Origin: Candidatus Melainabacteria bacterium
Lineage (GTDB): Bacteria > Cyanobacteriota > Vampirovibrionia > Obscuribacterales > Obscuribacteraceae
NCBI GenBank assembly: GCA_003151275.1
Contig: PLXC01000020.1
Location: forward strand, 173,268 to 237,267
Length of the DNA stretch: 64,000 nucleotides
Direction of reading: 5' to 3'
Made by a program: the position numbers and the translations under genes. The notes under the pieces are model-generated. The model did no database searches. It was not told the origin of the DNA and worked only from the letters and a program-made list of their open reading frames with translations. Positions within the stretch are counted from its first letter, which is position 1, and each line of letters opens with the position of its first letter. Shown here one piece after another: positions 62,346-64,000 of the stretch.

Positions 62346-63123
62346 CAGCTGCACTACCGTCGTTCGACGTCACGTTTTCGAGAAGTTTCAGTTCGTCCCA
62401 AATCTGTACGAAGTATTCGCGAAAACGTTCTGACCTGCGAGCTTCGATAGGATCATGACCTTCCATATCCAAATTGACCTTAATGTCTCGTCTAAGCGAA
62501 GTCGGCTTTCCCGGCGCTAAAACAATGATTCGATCCGACAAAGCGATGGCATCTTCAATATCATGAGTGACAAGTAAAACCGTGGCGGAATGCTGCTTCT
62601 GGTACCGCAATACACACTGCTGGGAGCGCAACTTAGTGTCGAAATCGAGGCTTGAGAACGGCTCATCGAGGAGCATGATCTGCGGTTCCGTTAGCAGCGT
62701 GCGCACGATAGCAACACGTTGTTTCATGCCGCCGGAAGCTGCGTTTGGATAGATACTTTCACTTCCTGCAAGACCAAACGAAACGAAATAGGCGCTGCAT
62801 TGATCACGGTAGCTATTCCGTCGCTTAATTTCTGCGCCAAGAAATGCGTTCTCCTCCAAAGTGCGCCACGACAGTAGCAGCGGGTCTTGCATCATGTAGC
62901 CAATTGGATTCTGTGAAATCTTTACTGTCCCAGCATCCGGTGCCTCCAACCCAGCGAGAAGGTTCAGTAATGTGGACTTGCCGCAGCCAGATGGTCCAAC
63001 GATTGAAGTAAACGTACCTGGCGCGCAGACGAATGAAAGCTCAGAGAATATCGACTCAATTGCCCGCTTCCCGGCAAAGGACTTACTGATTGCAGAAACA
63101 GTTATGGCTTCAGACATCGACAC
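62338..63123 (-). CDS. ABC importer ATPase (SsuB/TauB type)
   Basis: 261 aa. Walker A GPSGCGKST (about 43-51), Q-loop YMMQDPLLLSWRT, signature ASGGMKQRVAIVR (Ala-Ser where LSGG is usual; common in this subfamily), Walker B IMLLDEPFSSLD, H-loop LVTHDIEDAI. First gene of the operon, with the permease and binding lipoprotein following. Likely imports a sulfonate, nitrate-like or thiamine-like solute. Confidence 0.93.
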   Translation of the reverse strand: MSMSEAITVSAISKSFAGKRAIESIFSELSFVCAPGTFTSIVGPSGCGKSTLLNLLAGLEAPDAGTVKISQNPIGYMMQDPLLLSWRTLEENAFLGAEIKRRNSYRDQCSAYFVSFGLAGSESIYPNAASGGMKQRVAIVRTLLTEPQIMLLDEPFSSLDFDTKLRSQQCVLRYQKQHSATVLLVTHDIEDAIALSDRIIVLAPGKPTSLRRDIKVNLDMEGHDPIEARRSERFREYFVQIWDELKLLENVTSNDGSAADV

Positions 63124-63258
63124 CGGTTTGGGAATTGCTCAGTCGCTTGATTGCAATAGAGTGTAGCAACCTCCCAAGGTGGTGGGATTAGTAAAGAACT
63201 GCAAGAGTCCATCCCTGTATGGCGTTTGAGACACTAATTAAATGCCGTCTCGAATTTG

Positions 63259-63272
63259 AACCGATATCGGTT
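63259..63272. repeat. CCGATATCGG palindrome, copy C
   Basis: AACCGATATCGGTT, a perfect 14-bp palindrome continuing as TTTAGA on the right, in the 236-bp gap before the importer operon. It shares the core of 4896-4917 and the array at 52903-53060. Confidence 0.75.
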
Positions 63273-63297
63273 TAGATTTCATACGATCCTCTTTTCT

Positions 63298-63327
63298 AGG
63301 ATCCGGAGCTAGCAGGATCCGGAGCTA
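63298..63327. repeat. 14-bp direct repeat, 16-bp period
   Basis: AGGATCCGGAGCTA occurs at 63298-63311 and 63314-63327. It lies just after the stop of the minus-strand exported protein at 63360 and includes palindromic GGATCC and GAGCT parts. No gene is seen in the gap. Confidence 0.85.
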
Positions 63328-63359
63328 TATTTGCTGCTAACAAGAATGAGTTGTTGCCT

Positions 63360-63875
63360 TTAAAAACCTGATTCCTCGGTGGTGACAGAAGCAGTATCAC
63401 TCGTGGTGGCAGCCTTGAGAGCAGGTGTGGTTTGGGAGTAAATGTTGTTAGGAGCCTGCTGACTAGCGCTGCTAGCACCAGAAAAGCTCCACTCATTGCC
63501 AACAAATTCATCAGCTCCAACCGCACTAGGCAGATAGCTGCCATGTCCAGTCGTCAAACCAGCAGCTCGCTGTCCGACAATACCACTGCCAATGCGGTGT
63601 TGGGCGGTGTATCCCATGTATGGTGGTGGACCACCATTCTGCTCGCCGCGACCCTGACTTTCGTCGCCATAGATTTGTTCGGCGGCTGCTCCCGCTTGTC
63701 TGACAAAGCTGTCGGTGGTACAGGGCGCAAGACCGTTGCGGACCTGTCTGCTTTGCGCTTGAGCCGAATTTGCATGCGACAGTACCAACCCTGCAAGCAG
63801 GATTGCCACAAGGCAACTTTGGATAAACCGATCTGAACATTTCGAGTTCAATAAACTACGAATTTGTCTAAACAT
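63360..63875 (-). CDS. Small exported protein of unknown function
   Basis: 171 aa. A Sec signal peptide is clear (CLVAILLAGLVLSHANSAQA, cleavage after AQA at about 40). The mature part is Gly/Ser/Gln/Thr-rich and probably unstructured (IYGDESQGRGEQNGGPPPYM; GSGIVGQRAAGLTTGHGSYL), with no recognised domain. A GGGA element precedes the ATG. From 63876 to the window end I see no further gene. Surface or matrix role is only a guess. Confidence 0.72.
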   Translation of the reverse strand: MFRQIRSLLNSKCSDRFIQSCLVAILLAGLVLSHANSAQAQSRQVRNGLAPCTTDSFVRQAGAAAEQIYGDESQGRGEQNGGPPPYMGYTAQHRIGSGIVGQRAAGLTTGHGSYLPSAVGADEFVGNEWSFSGASSASQQAPNNIYSQTTPALKAATTSDTASVTTEESGF

Positions 63876-64000
63876 TTTCTCGTCCCTTGCACGATGGTGC
63901 GCTGACAGAAAGCAGATGCGAATCCAAATTCAACTAAGAAATTGGTGGCGTATTTTAGTAAGACGGTCTTTGAGTTAAGGCGGGCTGTGAATAAGGCGAT

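Noticed and set aside
63432..63836. 134-codon plus-strand frame over the last exported protein gene
   Set aside because: Antisense to a gene with a clear signal peptide; no ribosome site.
1..64000. Insertion sequences, prophage or integrase
   Set aside because: No transposase, integrase, capsid or terminase-like frame was found despite the accessory character of several regions.
1..64000. tRNA or rRNA genes
   Set aside because: No cloverleaf-like or rRNA-like sequence was recognised by eye; a covariance scan would be needed to exclude a tRNA.

Overview
The window (about 47% GC by eye, dense coding on both strands, no rRNA, tRNA, transposase or CRISPR-cas found) looks like chromosome from a Gram-negative, outer-membrane-bearing bacterium. 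lpxB, an msbA-like exporter, secG, lipoproteins and Tat and Sec signals are all present. Large glycine/alanine-rich proteins of unknown family, many multi-domain fusions, TTG/GTG starts and numerous TPR proteins fit Vampirovibrionia/Obscuribacterales-like ('Melainabacteria') genomes, but that placement is inference; no marker gene in the window settles it.

Layout. 1-11.8 kb: a mutagenic repair cassette (imuA 3' end, imuB, dnaE2) in which imuB and dnaE2 are separated by about 6.7 kb holding a 916-aa HExxH-containing protein, a 129-aa protein and, on the other strand, a papain-like protease with YD-like, annexin-like and tandem repeats. 11.9-21.3 kb: accessory region with a membrane VIT-VWA protein, a lipase-TPR-thioredoxin fusion, a ricin-like secreted protein, three small hydrophobic-core proteins and a truncated response regulator. 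21.7-28.5 kb: a methyltransferase, an MFP/ATPase/ABC-2 exporter operon, a TPR protein and an MFS exporter. 28.6-38 kb: a tandem double histidine kinase whose two halves have lost complementary residues, downstream of a TPR lipoprotein-like gene and a decayed response regulator; an ECF sigma factor with CsbD; FHA, PDZ-CAP and Tat-exported amine oxidase genes. 38-45 kb: acyl-CoA carboxylase beta subunit, dienelactone hydrolase, and the secG-ubiE-lpxB-msbA operon. 45-58 kb: hybrid kinase, DUF1269, an EF-hand/calpain-like pseudoprotease, ClC channel, ruvX, sixA, a palindrome array, DUF3465 lipoprotein, a deoxyribosyltransferase/FGase-like fusion, cutA, a long-chain acyl-CoA ligase and a DUF6159-like membrane protein. 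58-64 kb: a clostripain-family protease and an SsuABC/TauABC-type ABC importer.

What stands out. Three proteins carry three different cysteine-protease folds (papain-like, calpain-like, clostripain-like), none with a signal peptide, and two of them carry calcium-associated modules (annexin-like, EF-hand); the calpain-like one has lost its catalytic Cys. The tandem kinase keeps the phospho-acceptor His only in half one and an intact ATPase only in half two. Two intergenic repeat families occur: a GC-rich hairpin element (three copies) and an A/T-flanked palindrome centred on CCGATATCGG (single copies at 4.9 and 63.3 kb, and a roughly 35-bp-period array at 52.9-53.1 kb). Many annotated starts were moved to an internal ATG/TTG because a clear Shine-Dalgarno sequence sits there.
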